A stretch of 32,291 bases of DNA, from positions 400,301 through 432,591 of the forward strand of contig PJRA01000323.1 of NCBI GenBank assembly GCA_016987375.1. The letters run 5' to 3'. Of the stretch, positions 11,334 through 20,429 are shown piece after piece; position 1 is the stretch's first letter, and each line of letters begins with the position of its first letter. Below the pieces are notes generated by a model. The model saw only the letters and a program-made list of their open reading frames with translations. It ran no database searches and had not been told where the DNA came from. Made by a program: the position numbers and the translations under genes. This DNA is from Brachionus koreanus. Taxonomy: Eukaryota; Rotifera; Eurotatoria; Ploima; Brachionidae.

Positions 11334-11489
11334 TATTCTATATTTTTAGTCTGTGGTATCTTAAAGCCATTAATAAATAAACAATATCAATAATGAAACG
11401 AAGAATTTTTTTAAAAAGTCCGTTATTCTTTGTACGCACACGCACATCTGCTTAATTAGCTCATCACGCGATCACTCGTTCCTCGCAAA
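11334..11489. other. flank with GC-richer segment, unassigned
   Basis: A segment at 11437-11490 rich in CGCAC/CGCGATC units precedes the hairpin repeat. No coding signal is present. Confidence 0.3.
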
Positions 11490-11640
11490 AGATGGGTCAA
11501 AAAGACCCTGTGTAATTTTTAAACCAATAAAATAAGCTACAATCTTTAATCTTTTAACAGACAATGTCAAATATTTCTTTTCTAACAAGCTTAATTTAAT
11601 TAAAAAATATTAGTCAATCAACAATCATTTTTATCCACTT
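11490..11640. repeat. dispersed repeat A, possibly piggyBac-like
   Basis: It opens with a perfect hairpin GGGTC-AAAAA-GACCC (11495-11509), followed by about 130 bp that recurs at 28247-28277 plus 28436-28545 with high identity (for example TGTGTAATTTTTAAA and TTTTAACAGACAATGTCAAA). GGGTCAAAAnGACCC-type ends are common in piggyBac-like elements. No transposase or TTAA duplication could be confirmed, so the class is tentative. Confidence 0.5.
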
Positions 11641-12054
11641 TAATATTTAAAAAAAAGGAACAAAAATTCAAAAAAAGTTGTTAGAGGGTTAAAGACAAAC
11701 TTTTGCCCAAATTATTTAAAGACTTTTTAGAAAAATCTGGCCTATTTGAATTTCAGCATAGAAAACTAGATAGAATGATATCATCATTTTTTAACAATTT
11801 TCAGTAAATGATCAAAAAATGACTAAAGAAATTTAACATATTTTTAAAGAATAGTGGAAGCATATTAAAGTAGTGAAAAAATGTTTTGATATTTCTTTCA
11901 AGATTGATAAAAAAGCTTTGTGATCAAGAGATTACTCTCAAGCTTGCAATATACAATTAAATAAATTTGATATAAATTTTTCGATTTTAATTTTTCTAAA
12001 ATTTAGTAATAAGAGTATTTTCTTTAAATATAAAAATTTGCTTTTTTTTCTAAT

Positions 12055-12112
12055 ATAAATTAAATAAATAAAGTGTTAATTAATAAATTATACTAGCCTG
12101 TTGACTAGATTT
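12055..12112 (+). repeat. dispersed repeat B, copy 1
   Basis: AATAAATAAAGTGTTAAT, then about 20 bases, then ACTAGCCTGTTGACTA. It parallels 16050-16115, which lies just after the assembly gap in the + strand LINE. It may therefore be a LINE 3' UTR. Confidence 0.5.
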
Positions 12113-12519
12113 GAAATTTTAAAATTTAAAAAAAATATTTATAATTTTATTTATAATGTTTGATTACAAAAATTACAATTTTCTCATAAAAAAAATTAAG
12201 ACTTTTAAAAATTAGAAATATTAAATAATCTGAATTTTTAGTACGAAATAAATTTAAGCATTCATATATTTTTTTCAATGCATTTCGGATAGACTTTTTT
12301 AATAATCTGTTTAAAAAAAAATTAAAAATTTTCTTTCAATTATTTCATAATCGATTTAAATAGAACAAAAGCCAAGCTATAATAATAAATTTTCTAATAC
12401 CCCAAGGTTTATTAAATTCATTTAGTCTCAATTTCAATATTTGCTTTGACCTATTTGAATTAAAGTAATGAATTTAAGAAAAAAAATGATGAGCTGAATT
12501 TTAAATTTAAAAATTTTGA

Positions 12520-12561
12520 ATCGCCAGCCGTGGAATAACTAGACAGTGATTTTATGGCGAT
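12520..12561. repeat. 7-bp inverted repeat in a GC-richer block
   Basis: ATCGCCA and TGGCGAT face each other across 28 bases, followed within 10 to 20 bases by a long T run. It could be a regulatory hairpin of the downstream gene or chance. Confidence 0.3.
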
Positions 12562-12839
12562 GCGCTTGGGTCACTTTTTTTTTTCTATTTTGTTTTTTTT
12601 TTATTCGAATTAACCCATTTTTAAAAATAATTTTAGAAACTTAATACATATCAGTTGTTGCTACAATATATTGCTACAATTGTTGTTTGATTTTAAATTC
12701 AACAATAACAACACAAAAAGAGCCCAAATTGGCTATCTAATTTGTTTTATTGTTATAGAAAAAAATAATATTATAAATTGAAAAAAAAAAGTTAATAGCA
12801 CTGGGACTAATGCCCGAGTTGTTTGATGAATAGGACAGA

Positions 12840-14069
12840 ATGGAGAACGAAGTAAGTAGAGAAGTGATTTGGCTGCTGAGGCTCTAATTTTTCTAGATCA
12901 AAAAGCTTTGTGATGAACTGGCCGAGAAAGAGCATGCATTGATTCTGGCTGCCCAATTCGGCAAGAGTCTCATTGACGAAAAAGAAGAGCTCGAAAAACA
13001 GATCGAGTGTATGAAACGCGAGCACCAAATTCAAATAGAAGTAGTTTTAAATTTAGACATGGATAAAATTTTAATATTGGCTTAGTACTTTGAGCAAGAG
13101 GCGTTTGAAATGAAGCGCTCGATGGAAACCATGCGAAACGAGTATGAATCGAAGGTAGCCGAGCTGAGCGAGGATATTGCCTTGCTCAACAAGCAGCTGA
13201 AGCACTCGCAATCGGTCGGCTGGGACCGTGCCGACCAGACCGAGCGGATTCAAGAGCTGAGCGACTCGAATGAGGCCATGGACAAGCAGATCGCCGCTCT
13301 CGAATACCAGTTGACTGTTGCTGGCCAGAAGGGTCAAAATTTAGAGGCCGAATTGGCCGTTCTCAACTCACAATTGTCCGACAGCTCAAATCTTGTGGAC
13401 AGTTATCAGAAAGAATTGGCCAAATGCTCGAATAAGCAGAAAGAGCTTGAGTTTGTTTTGGTTCAGTCGTGTGCTGACAGAGACAAGCAAAATCAAATAC
13501 TGGACGAGTTGGGCCAAAAATTTCTAATTATGGAAAACGAAAAAAATGAACTAGAAAATTTAGTAATTTTTTTATTTTATTTTTTTTTTATTTATTTCAA
13601 GAAAAAATTTAAAATTTAAATTAAAAAAAAAAATTTTTTTTTTTCAAGGTGTACAGACATGAGACTGAGATTTATAATCTGCGTCGCATAAACAAACTAT
13701 TGAGTTATAAAGTGAATAGTTTGACAAAGCTAAATGACAAAAATGTTGATGGCTTGATGTTGAACTATTCAAAAAATGTCAAATTTGCTGAAGATGACTC
13801 GGCTCTTGACTCTATATCCAATTTGGACAATACTTCTGAGTACGACGACGACTTTGACATTGACAACACATACTTTAAAGTTAATCAATTAAGCATGTTT
13901 GATTTATTCTATTTTTTTTATTTGGTTTAAATTTTAGAGTCACGATATTGATGAAATAGAGCCTGTTGAAGTGATGGAAAATATGCGCTATTTTAATTGT
14001 AGTCGATTGTTATGTGATGGCGTTTCATGGAAACAAGAGTCGACTGAAAGCCAAGATAATCCCAAATAA
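12840..14069 (+). CDS. BICDL1-like: BICD-family dynein cargo adaptor (BICDL/BICD-like)
   Basis: Five exons join in frame: 12840-12851, 12897-13040, 13086-13562, 13649-13879 and 13938-14069, giving 331 aa. All four introns are GT..AG, phase 0 and 45 to 86 bp long. The ATG follows an in-frame TAG at 12831, so the start is firm unless a 5' UTR intron intervenes. Residues 18-35 (ALILAAQFGKSLIDEKEE) match the CC1 box, the Ala-Ala-x-x-Gly helix that binds dynein light intermediate chain in BICD, BICDR and related activators. Residues 10 to about 240 are almost continuous coiled coil, with an ELSDSNEAMDKQI stretch like the ELSEQNQ segment of BICDR. The tail has a KFAEDD motif like BICD and an acidic run (YDDDFDID). 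It is shorter than vertebrate BICDL (about 500-600 aa) and no obvious C-terminal cargo (Rab) coiled coil follows. Role: links dynein-dynactin to cargo. BICD versus BICDR is not settled. Confidence 0.8.
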
Positions 14070-14095
14070 AAAGAAAATAACTAAAAGTCTTTGTA

Positions 14096-14101
14096 AATAA
14101 A
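14096..14101 (+). terminator. poly(A) signal of the BICD-family gene
   Basis: AATAAA lies 27 bases after the stop codon and is followed by a GTTTATTTTT stretch. Confidence 0.6.
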
Positions 14102-14106
14102 TATGT

Positions 14107-14450
14107 TCAAGTTTATTTTTAAAATAATAAATATTTTATACATAATGATTAAATTTTTTTTGAATAAATTTTAATTATAGGTTTCTTAAAATAAATATAA
14201 AGGCTTTGTTTTAAAAATGTTTCATTAGAATCCAATCCAATTACAAAACATAATGATTTTTTATATAGTAAATTCAAAAAAGACTGTCAATAAATTTCTG
14301 ACAATTTTTTAAAAAATTACTGACAAAATAAAGTAATAAATAATTGACACTTTTAATTAATTGAAAACTTAACTGTTACTCATCTAAATTAACTTATAAG
14401 TTCGAGTTGGTACTTATTTATTCTAAATTCTAGAACTTAACTTTTGTTGT
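14107..14450. other. AT-rich spacer
   Basis: No coding or repeat signal is recognised between the BICD-family gene and the LINE. Confidence 0.4.
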
Positions 14451-14454
14451 TTAG

Positions 14455-15194
14455 AATTGATTAATTTCAATAGTATTGGCATGAATATTTAGTTGAACAA
14501 TGAGCAAAAACGAGGCCCCAACAAGAGAACAATACCATGCTTTCCATGAGTTCAATTTTGATGATATTAAAAAGGCTCTGGATGAATTACCGTCTTCTAG
14601 CTCACCTGGTTTCATTGGAACACACTCAAAAATTTTAAAAAGTCTTCCTAACATATGTATTCCTAAATTACATATACTTTATAATGAATGCCTCAATTTG
14701 AAGAGCATTCCAGATGACTGGAAATTAGCTTTAGTAAACCGTTTATATGAGAACAAAGGAGAAAGATCAGATATTAATAACTATAGAGCTATATCTGTTT
14801 TATTGCCTATTTCGAAAATGTTTGAAAAACTATTAGCGAAGCAGATAAGCTTTTATTTTGAGTCAAACAGTATTTTTTTTAATGGTCAGCACGGTTTTAG
14901 ATCTGGGCATTCCTGTCAAACCGCTGTCCATGAATTTATTAGTGATTTGAATTCTGCGAGGAATAAAAAATTGACTACTCTTTCTTTATTCATTGATTTT
15001 AAAAAAGTCTTTGATGTGATAGATTCAAATCTTCTTCTTTTAAAACTGTTTCATTATGTGTTTGATAATGAATCCTTGGGACTACTTTCTAATTATTTTA
15101 GAAATAGATCACAAATAGTTCGCCTTGGTAATGAAAATTCAAAACCTGTATCACTTAAATTAGGAGTTCCACAAGGCTCAGTTTTGGGTCCTCT
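14455..15194 (+). mobile_element. LINE reverse transcriptase (N-terminal two-thirds), cut by gap
   Basis: From 14500 the frame is open for 231 codons without a stop up to the Ns. RT blocks appear in order: SSPGFIGTHSKIL; DDWKLALVNRLYENKGE and NNYRAISVL (block 1-2); NGQHGFRSGHSCQTAV; motif A LFIDFKKVFDVID with its catalytic Asp; and GVPQGSVLGP (motif B). The catalytic DD of motif C would lie in the gap. Upstream, FNSIGMNI can be read in another frame at about 14467-14490, suggesting a frameshift near 14505, so the ATG at 14500 is not a true start. Endonuclease and ORF1 are absent. Jockey/CR1-like; probably the same family as 27150-27915, where LLFSIFINDIP continues from this motif B. Confidence 0.85.
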
Positions 15195-16003
15195 NNNNNN
15201 NNNNNNNNNNNNNNNNNNNNNNNNNNNNNNNNNNNNNNNNNNNNNNNNNNNNNNNNNNNNNNNNNNNNNNNNNNNNNNNNNNNNNNNNNNNNNNNNNNNN
15301 NNNNNNNNNNNNNNNNNNNNNNNNNNNNNNNNNNNNNNNNNNNNNNNNNNNNNNNNNNNNNNNNNNNNNNNNNNNNNNNNNNNNNNNNNNNNNNNNNNNN
15401 NNNNNNNNNNNNNNNNNNNNNNNNNNNNNNNNNNNNNNNNNNNNNNNNNNNNNNNNNNNNNNNNNNNNNNNNNNNNNNNNNNNNNNNNNNNNNNNNNNNN
15501 NNNNNNNNNNNNNNNNNNNNNNNNNNNNNNNNNNNNNNNNNNNNNNNNNNNNNNNNNNNNNNNNNNNNNNNNNNNNNNNNNNNNNNNNNNNNNNNNNNNN
15601 NNNNNNNNNNNNNNNNNNNNNNNNNNNNNNNNNNNNNNNNNNNNNNNNNNNNNNNNNNNNNNNNNNNNNNNNNNNNNNNNNNNNNNNNNNNNNNNNNNNN
15701 NNNNNNNNNNNNNNNNNNNNNNNNNNNNNNNNNNNNNNNNNNNNNNNNNNNNNNNNNNNNNNNNNNNNNNNNNNNNNNNNNNNNNNNNNNNNNNNNNNNN
15801 NNNNNNNNNNNNNNNNNNNNNNNNNNNNNNNNNNNNNNNNNNNNNNNNNNNNNNNNNNNNNNNNNNNNNNNNNNNNNNNNNNNNNNNNNNNNNNNNNNNN
15901 NNNNNNNNNNNNNNNNNNNNNNNNNNNNNNNNNNNNNNNNNNNNNNNNNNNNNNNNNNNNNNNNNNNNNNNNNNNNNNNNNNNNNNNNNNNNNNNNNNNN
16001 NNN
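15195..16003. other. assembly gap, 809 N
   Basis: Unknown bases. The gap begins inside RT motif B and ends in AT-rich sequence with no recognisable LINE protein. The missing part should hold the YADD/FADD motif and C-terminus. A repetitive LINE is a likely cause of the failed assembly. Confidence 0.99.
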
Positions 16004-16049
16004 AATTTTATTTTTATAAAAATTATAATTCTAATTATTTAAAAATTTT

Positions 16050-16115
16050 AATTAATTAAATAAATGAAGTGTTAATCAGTCGATTACGATAAGGGCACTA
16101 GCCTGTTGATTAACC
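16050..16115 (+). repeat. dispersed repeat B, copy 2
   Basis: AAATGAAGTGTTAATCAG then ACTAGCCTGTTGATTA, matching 12055-12112. Its position 50 bases after the gap on the LINE strand suggests it is the 3' UTR or end of that LINE. Confidence 0.5.
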
Positions 16116-16502
16116 TTGAAATGAATTTTTCAATTTAATTGACAGTTATTTATAAAAACTATGTGTAGTAAACCTTTTTCTTTAAAATTTTATTTGATCT
16201 GTTTTAGATTATAAAATAAAATAGTTTAATTAAATTGTCTTTTAGTGTATAAAAATATTTTATTTTTACTAAATTAGTCGGCAGTTTTCTAAAACTGTTA
16301 TCTCAAAATAATAGCAGTCATTAAAAATGTAAGTGGTTTAAGCTGCAGTTAAGTTAACAAATAATTTCGAACTTGGAAAAAGAGAAATTTGGGAAAATAA
16401 TAAATTATTCTAAGCAATCTCGAAAGTTAATGGAAATTTTTATCCTTAAATTTTCCTTAAAGCTAATTTTTTTTGTTAACTGAAACCATTTGGACATGAG
16501 AA
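16116..16502. other. AT-rich stretch with possible Tc1/mariner-like end
   Basis: CAAAATAATAGCAGTC at about 16301-16316 resembles the inverted ends of a Tc1/mariner group. A partly similar inverted sequence with a GACTGC core lies at about 16704-16733. The match is too weak to define an element. Confidence 0.2.
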
Positions 16503-16570
16503 ATTTCAATCAATTATTACTATTATTATTAATAATTTATTTTGAGCCTCATAGGCAAATAAAAAAAATT
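16503..16570 (-). repeat. LINE 3' tail
   Basis: On the - strand it reads GCCTATGAGGCTC, a small hairpin, then AAAATAAATTATTAATAATA. This layout equals the 3' end of the LINE at 10545-10600. No coding sequence is attached. Confidence 0.4.
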
Positions 16571-16689
16571 TAATTAATTTAAAAAAAAATCGAATTTTTC
16601 GCGTATCAGTATTTTAATACAGTTAAAATTTCAATCACATTATCAATTAAACTTTTTAGAGTACGTCACAAAAATTTAGAATCAAATTA

Positions 16690-17100
16690 TTTTAAGCTCT
16701 AAAATGACTGCCTTTCGCTGTAATAAATGCGGCGACCAGTTTTCTTAAAGAAAAAATCAAATTTTCAAACAGATTTTTATTTTAAAAGATTGATCATTAT
16801 GCTTTTCATCATCAGATTTGTCTTTCTCTGATATAAAACCCTGACTCCTTTTCCGATAGTTTGCTTTTTACCAGATCTTTCTCTTCTTGGTTCCTTTGAT
16901 TCGGCATATTCATATTTTAATGACTGTTCATAATGAGCAAAAGTTAGATGCTTAGATTAACTTTTGTCGAGGTTCTGGGATGACTGAGATAACAAACCAC
17001 CCTTTTGCAAACGCGTCGGTCTAACAACCCGACCGTCCAAGACATTAGAAGTTACAAAGAAATCAAGAAAGACGAAAGAAACTCAAGGTAATAGTGGTAT
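16690..17100 (-). pseudogene. decayed coding region, family unknown
   Basis: The - strand carries a run with good codon texture from 17085 to about 16790: VTSNVLDGRVVRPTRLQKGG and LLSQSSQNLDKS, one in-frame TAA (about 16959), then HYEQSLKYEYAESKEPRRE and RSGKKQTIGKG. A frameshift leads to SEKDKSDDEKHND, and later TGRRIYYSERQSF reads up to a stop near 16690. It is charged and Ser-rich with no domain I can name. The stop and shift indicate a broken gene or transposon ORF. An unplaced intron is an alternative explanation for the stop. Confidence 0.35.
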
Positions 17101-17809
17101 CATCTTACTACTAGACTAGACAAACAATTACGTTACTACCGGTTTTTTTCTTCTTTTTCATTTAATCATTTAATTCAATTTTAAAAAATGTATTAAGTTT
17201 TTTACAAATAAAGTACTGTAAACAACGGTGCATGTCATCTACTGTGTCATTTATATTTATTCAATAAATGCTTTTTCTCTATTTTAATTTTAAAATTAAA
17301 TTAAAATTATTTTTTTTATGTTATAAGCATATTACCAGCAAATTAAAAAAATTAATCTGCTTTAAAATGAGATTAAGCAAAAATTGATTTTTTCAAAAAT
17401 AAATTATGTTTTGAAGAAATAAAAAAAGTCCAGATCACTCATTTAAAAATTTCTTAGTAAGCTACTATTTTTATTTTGACCTACTCTAAATAAAAAATAA
17501 AAAAATTCAAGACTCCTACCCAAAAAGACTATATTTGAATAGTAAATTCAATTGAAACTTTCAAAAATCTGTCTTTTCAAAAATAGAAGCTTTATTAAAG
17601 AACAAGCTTTTAGAGTTATGAAGCATTAAATTTAAAATTCTCTAATTTCAAATCCAATGTAAACAAATCAGACAATTAAAAAATAAATTATAAATAATAA
17701 ACTTTTTTTTATTAAACATCAGAGATTTGTGTTTTCAGAAAAAAAAATAAACCTAAATTTTTTTGTTAACATTTATCAAAAAAATTAATTAATTAATAAA
17801 AAAATTAAT
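17101..17809. other. AT-rich non-coding stretch
   Basis: Nothing recognisable on either strand. Long A and T runs dominate. Confidence 0.5.
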
Positions 17810-18039
17810 TTATATACAATCATTTTTTATTGTGCAACCATTTGGAAAATAATAACCTTTTTTCTTTTTCATTAAAGCGTTGCATTTTACACATAAATTG
17901 TACATATGTATTACATTTTCGGTCAATTGTACACAATCAGCCGGTTGATATTGTAAACAAGGTCTAGTTTTTTTTTTGGCCCCCTTTTTTGGCTTGTTAT
18001 TCAATATATCCATGCAAATATTGTTAAAATTTACCATTT
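17810..18039 (-). CDS. hypothetical Cys-containing ORF, possible exon
   Basis: A 75-codon frame whose upstream side has a clean acceptor (TTTTTTTTAG at 18040 and above, two bases before the ATG at 18037). The middle is basic (KKGAKKKTRPCLQYQ). The C-terminal half has paired cysteines, LCVKCNALM then GCTIKNDC, spaced like a small zinc-binding knuckle. The composition is unlike random AT-rich shadow. I recognise no family. The acceptor suggests this is a 3' exon, with 18187-18324 the closest upstream candidate on the same strand, but I found no donor that keeps the frame. Confidence 0.35.
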
Positions 18040-18186
18040 CTAAAAAAAATTAAATATTAGCAAATAAAGGTAAAATTAATAAATAATTTTCTTTTTATCA
18101 TTTAAATTTATCATTTATTTAAATACATTTTCTAATAAGCAAGTTTTTTCCTTAACTAAATAGTTTTTATTAATTTTTACTTTTTA

Positions 18187-18324
18187 CTATTTATTATGCA
18201 CCATTTTTAGCTTTTGGAGGTCTACATTTTTTTTCTTTTGAATAAACTCTTTGTCAACTTCACAAAACTGATGATTTTTCAACTTACAAAAAGCAACATA
18301 ATGCAAATCCCTTATGAAATCCAT
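18187..18324 (-). CDS. hypothetical 45-aa ORF, possible exon
   Basis: The ATG at 18324 opens MDFIRDLHYVAFCKLKNHQF, then CEVDKEFI and a Lys-rich end. It has two cysteines eight residues apart (positions 13 and 21), Lys-rich, coding-like composition and no signal peptide. Its 5' end abuts the solo mariner right end at 18323, and an AG acceptor-like site lies a few bases upstream within the transposon sequence. It may be an exon disrupted by, or reusing, the transposon end. Function unknown. Confidence 0.3.
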   Translation of the reverse strand: MDFIRDLHYVAFCKLKNHQFCEVDKEFIQKKKNVDLQKLKMVHNK

Positions 18325-18425
18325 AAATTCTTTACATAAGAAAAAAAAAAACAGAACTTAATATCATTTTTATTTTTTGAGATATTCGCTTTTAATTTTT
18401 GTCAATTTACTTATGCATCACCCGT
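18323..18425 (+). mobile_element. solo right end of a Tc1/mariner element
   Basis: These 103 bases match the right end of the complete element at 22190-22292 almost exactly, including the terminal ACTTATGCATCACCCGT. They are followed by TA (18426-18427). No left end is present upstream, so the rest has been deleted. It adjoins a LINE fragment directly after the TA. Confidence 0.8.
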
Positions 18426-18427
18426 TA

Positions 18428-18686
18428 GCAAAGAAACAAAACTCAAACTGTACAACTCTGTAGTAAAAGCAACACTGATGTATGGAAGTGAATGTTGGGG
18501 AATGTGTGAATCTGATAAAGGAAGTCTGAACATCTTCCATACTGGAAGCCTACGAAGGATTCTGGGGATACACTGGCCTGAGACACTGTCAGATGCTGAA
18601 CTATACAAATGAACAAATTTAGAACCATTAAGTCAATGCATCAAGAACAACAGATTGCGATGGCTTGGACATTTACTTAGAAAGTA
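18428..18686 (+). pseudogene. LINE C-terminal fragment (YGSECWG family)
   Basis: The + strand is open for about 60 codons: KETKLKLYNSVVKATLMYGS, then ECWGMCESDKG, then RRILGIHWPETLSDAELY, a stop (18610), and after a short gap LSQCIKNNRLRWLGHLLRK. This is the well-known C-terminal signature (LYGSE.W, LRRIL, RWLGH) of endonuclease-RT LINEs often annotated as craniofacial development protein 2-like. GC content is higher than the surroundings, indicating a more recent arrival. RT and endonuclease are missing. Confidence 0.8.
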
Positions 18687-19214
18687 TTAAAAAATAAAAG
18701 TATTAAAAAAATCGCTTTTTATAGATAATTTTTGTGATTTACACCCGATGTAGTTTTTTCTAATCTTGACGGGTCTATGTTTTAAAGTATACCAAAATTT
18801 TATGACTCAATATTGAGAAAATTTTGAAATTAAAAAATTATCATGTGAAAAATTAATTTTTTGAGACAAAAAAAAATTATCTATTATTTTAATAATAAAC
18901 AAAATATGATTACACACCAATATTCATTCATAATAGGCATTTTTTCGTGAATAAATATTTTGTATTATTACAAGATAACTAAGAAATTAATTCAGGTCAA
19001 ATGAAGAAAGTTTTAGATAGATAAAAAAAATGAATACACAAATCTTAATCTAAACTTAATAAAATGCAGTTTGATTTGCAACAATATTTTTGTCTAGATA
19101 AATTACTTGCCATTTAAATTATTCTTAATTTCAATTTTGAACAAAAAAAGAGAAATTAATTTTTTTTTGAAAATAATTATTATTCTTTAAATAAAGACGT
19201 CACCAAAAACAAAA
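18687..19214. other. AT-rich upstream region of the TFG gene
   Basis: No gene or repeat seen. It should contain the TFG promoter and 5' UTR, but no defined motif stands out. Confidence 0.4.
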
Positions 19215-20311
19215 ATGGACTTGAGTGGAAAAATTTTATTCAAAGTTAAACTAAATGACCAAATTAAAAAACTAATGATACACAACGATGAGTTGAACTA
19301 TAACGATCTAACACTGATGCTACAGCGGATATTTTCGGACAAAATAAAACAAAACGATGAATTTTCAATCAAGTATACTGACGAAGAAAATGACTTGGTT
19401 ACAATAGAGGACGATGCTGATGTAGCTCTTGCTGTTCAGACTAGCAAGATTCTCAAGCTTACCATTTTCATGAAAGACGATAGCGCTGAAGTCGGTGAGC
19501 TGAAACCGTCTGAAATTGTTTCCGAATTGAAGCACATTCGCGAGAGCATAGACAAATTTTTGACCAGCTTTGAAAAGTCAATTAAATTAGAGCATAAAAT
19601 AGATCAAATTACAAAAGCTACTGACGAGATCAAAGTCGAACAAGTCAATCATCAAGTGAATCCAGAAGTTCAAAAAGAATTCGATCCTCTAAGCAAAAAA
19701 GAAGCTTTTGCTCAAAATATTCAAAAACGTAGAATTTTTTTAAAAAAAAAAATTTCTTTTTTCAAATTTTCACTTTTTTAGAGTCACGAGCTCAAACACC
19801 AGACTCGGTTTGTTCAAATGAAATGACAGGTCGTGCATCTCCCCGGGTTCATCCAAGCTACCAGCCTCCAATGGTTCATCCTCAGCACCAAGCTCCAATG
19901 CAACAGCAGCAGCAGGCACCGACCCAGCACGTGCCACAACATGCAAATTATGCGCCAAGTGCACCTAGTCAACAGCAGATAGCCCCCAATCAGCAGCAGC
20001 ATCAACAGCCAAGCCATCCGGGGACCGCGCAAAATCCCGCTCTGAAGCCGCCAAGTCAAATGCCGTCCTACTTTCCCCAACAAGGCTACATGCCTCAAGG
20101 CATGCCCCAGGCCCAGATGCATCAGCAAAATGTTTCACTTGAGTCACAACAGCAATACTTTCAGCATCAGCAGCAGCAACAGCAATTCAGTCAGCCACCA
20201 GGTGGTCTCCAAAATCAAGCACCTGCTGGCTACAACCCATATTCAAAGAATCCAAACATGTCTCTAGCTCGACCGCCCTCAACCACCATTTATCAACAAG
20301 GCTACAAATAA
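19215..20311 (+). CDS. TFG: TFG homologue (Trk-fused gene protein)
   Basis: Exon 1 is 19215-19728 and exon 2 is 19782-20311, joined by a 53-bp phase-1 GT..AG intron, giving 347 aa. Residues about 4-90 form a PB1 domain: a basic N-terminal strand (KILFKVKLNDQIKKL) and an acidic OPCA motif (YTDEENDLVTIEDDADVALA). A predicted coiled coil follows at about 97-140, then FDPL and TPDS motifs that recur in TFG proteins. The C-terminal half is Pro/Gln-rich low complexity and ends NPYSKNP..YQQGYK, like the NPYARN..GYR end of vertebrate TFG. TFG forms oligomers at ER exit sites and organises COPII carriers through the PB1 and Gln/Pro regions. ATG context AAAAATGG is good. The stop is 118 bp from that of the convergent EF-hand gene. 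Confidence 0.92.
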
Positions 20312-20421
20312 ATTAACCACTAATTGAATTATTTATTTTTCTCGAATGATTTATTAATTCATTTTATCTTTATCGATTACTTTTTTTTAGACATTTAAAA
20401 AAAAAAAAAGAAGTTTTAAAT

Positions 20422-20427
20422 AATAAA
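20422..20427 (+). terminator. candidate poly(A) signal of TFG
   Basis: AATAAA 110 bases after the TFG stop. It falls just before the stop codon of the convergent gene, so the two 3' UTRs may overlap. Confidence 0.4.
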
Positions 20428-20429
20428 AT

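Larger units (their letters stand above)
11641..12839. other. AT-rich region upstream of the BICD-family gene
   Basis: No gene seen. A short repeat at about 12055-12110 (AAGTGTTAAT then ACTAGCCTGTTGA) recurs at 16050-16115. An inverted repeat ATCGCCA/TGGCGAT (12520-12526 and 12555-12561) sits in a GC-richer block about 280 bp before the BICD-family start codon. It may be promoter structure, but that is only inferred from position. Confidence 0.4.

Noticed and set aside
12520..12580. Pol III gene ending in a T run
   Set aside because: No convincing A or B box; T runs are common throughout this AT-rich window.
13071..13337. 88-codon minus-strand frame opposite the BICD-family exon
   Set aside because: Antisense shadow of a well-supported coiled-coil exon.
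16270..16740. Second Tc1/mariner element with AATAATAGCAGTC-type ends
   Set aside because: Left and right similarity is patchy, TA target sites are not clear and no transposase is recognisable.
19814..20147. Long minus-strand frames opposite TFG exon 2
   Set aside because: Shadows of the Gln/Pro-rich + strand coding sequence.
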